Under the pieces are notes generated by a model. The model ran no database searches, was not told the DNA's origin, and worked only from the letters and a program-made list of their open reading frames with translations. 32,193 nucleotides of DNA. It comes from a bacterium (GTDB lineage Bacteria; Bacillota_I; Bacilli_A; Acholeplasmatales; JAEDCM01). Of the stretch, positions 32,056-32,193 are shown piece by piece (the first letter of the stretch is position 1; the number at the start of each line of letters is the position of its first letter). The position numbers were made by a program, and so were the translations under genes. The stretch lies in contig JAILKD010000018.1 of NCBI GenBank assembly GCA_024694145.1, forward strand, positions 1 through 32,193. The letters run 5' to 3'.

Positions 32056-32193
32056 CCATATTTTTAATTTCTTTTTTCACATAATCTAAATCAGAATTTG
32101 ATAGTATTGGAATTAGTTCTTTAATTTCTTCTATAGATTTATCCCACCATTTTAATTGCTCTAGCAATTGAATCATTTCTTCATCAAATCTAT
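32021..32193 (-). CDS. C-terminal part of a CatB/Vat-type O-acetyltransferase
   Basis: The minus strand is open from the right edge to a TAA at 32023-32021, giving 56 residues. They read RFDEEMIQLLEQLKWWDKSI, then EEIKELIPILSNSDLDYVKKEIKN. This is the helical C-terminus of xenobiotic-acetyltransferase (CatB/Vat-like) hexapeptide proteins, recognised by RF, WWD and IPIL. The catalytic beta-helix is outside the window. The last eleven or so residues (GYAKLSKGTQM) are encoded by two copies of the GGTACGCA repeat and are probably not native to the family. Resistance activity should not be assumed; most relatives are of unknown specificity. Confidence 0.7.
   Translation of the reverse strand, partial: RFDEEMIQLLEQLKWWDKSIEEIKELIPILSNSDLDYVKKEIKNMGYAKLSKGTQM

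Noticed and set aside
32021-32193. Antibiotic resistance gene (CatB/Vat)
   Set aside because: Only 56 C-terminal residues are visible and the family is broad; the substrate cannot be assigned.

Overview
The window is a strongly AT-rich bacterial chromosome segment, best matched by the Bacillota. Shine-Dalgarno sites are close to AGGAGG, promoters are of the TTGACA/TATAAT type, and compact rho-independent hairpins end most units. The gene order rluB-cmk-rpsA-der-gpsA-hup is a known Bacillota chromosomal block. The code is standard: rluB ends in TGA and Trp is TGG, so this is not a code-4 mollicute. The gene set (ROK glucokinase, pyridoxamine kinase, DUF1848, DUF368) would suit an uncultured gut Bacilli or Clostridia lineage, but the exact taxon is inference. 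plsY and spoIVA, often found next to gpsA, are absent here.

Layout. 1-1247: rdgB plus a TPR protein (runs off the left edge), divergent from a CPBP protease and a small anchored protein (1344-2584). 2610-3908: an ankyrin-repeat protein behind hup. 4014-9100: the operon rluB, cmk, S1-like rpsA, der, gpsA (minus strand). 9181-13086: a kinase / vWA / PP2C-phosphatase module resembling the TerY-P (YegI-YegL-YegK) triad. Its phosphatase carries an apparent C-terminal winged helix, and an unknown eight-helix membrane protein follows. This is the most system-like part of the window. 13186-15934: prepilin peptidase, CorC/HlyC-type transporter and efp. 16029-18599: mutL-miaA. 18699-20851 (plus strand): an NAD-type isocitrate-dehydrogenase-family enzyme and a DUF368 lipid-carrier translocase. 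20866-25259 (minus): ROK glucokinase, aldo/keto reductase, a PH-like membrane protein, pyrophosphatase, a small membrane protein and pyridoxamine kinase. 25377-25910: a DUF308-like membrane protein. 25941-27548: a degenerate-GGDEF/intact-EAL phosphodiesterase. 27650-28193: a broken maltose-acetyltransferase-type gene. 28294-29934: a gpx-ohrR-Pr6Pr operon with paired OhrR-like operators. 30066-31810: a DUF1848 protein and tcdA. 31960-32193: a cluster of short GGTACGCA repeats over the 3' end of a CatB/Vat-type acetyltransferase that runs off the right edge.

Together most genes are housekeeping: translation and tRNA/rRNA modification, nucleotide sanitation, mismatch repair, phospholipid precursor supply and sugar phosphorylation. 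The accessory signalling elements are the kinase/phosphatase module, the c-di-GMP enzyme and the peroxide-responsive gpx operon. Several start codons were moved downstream of the longest open frame because the Shine-Dalgarno sequence lies inside the longer version. No tRNA, rRNA, CRISPR array or intact transposase was seen.
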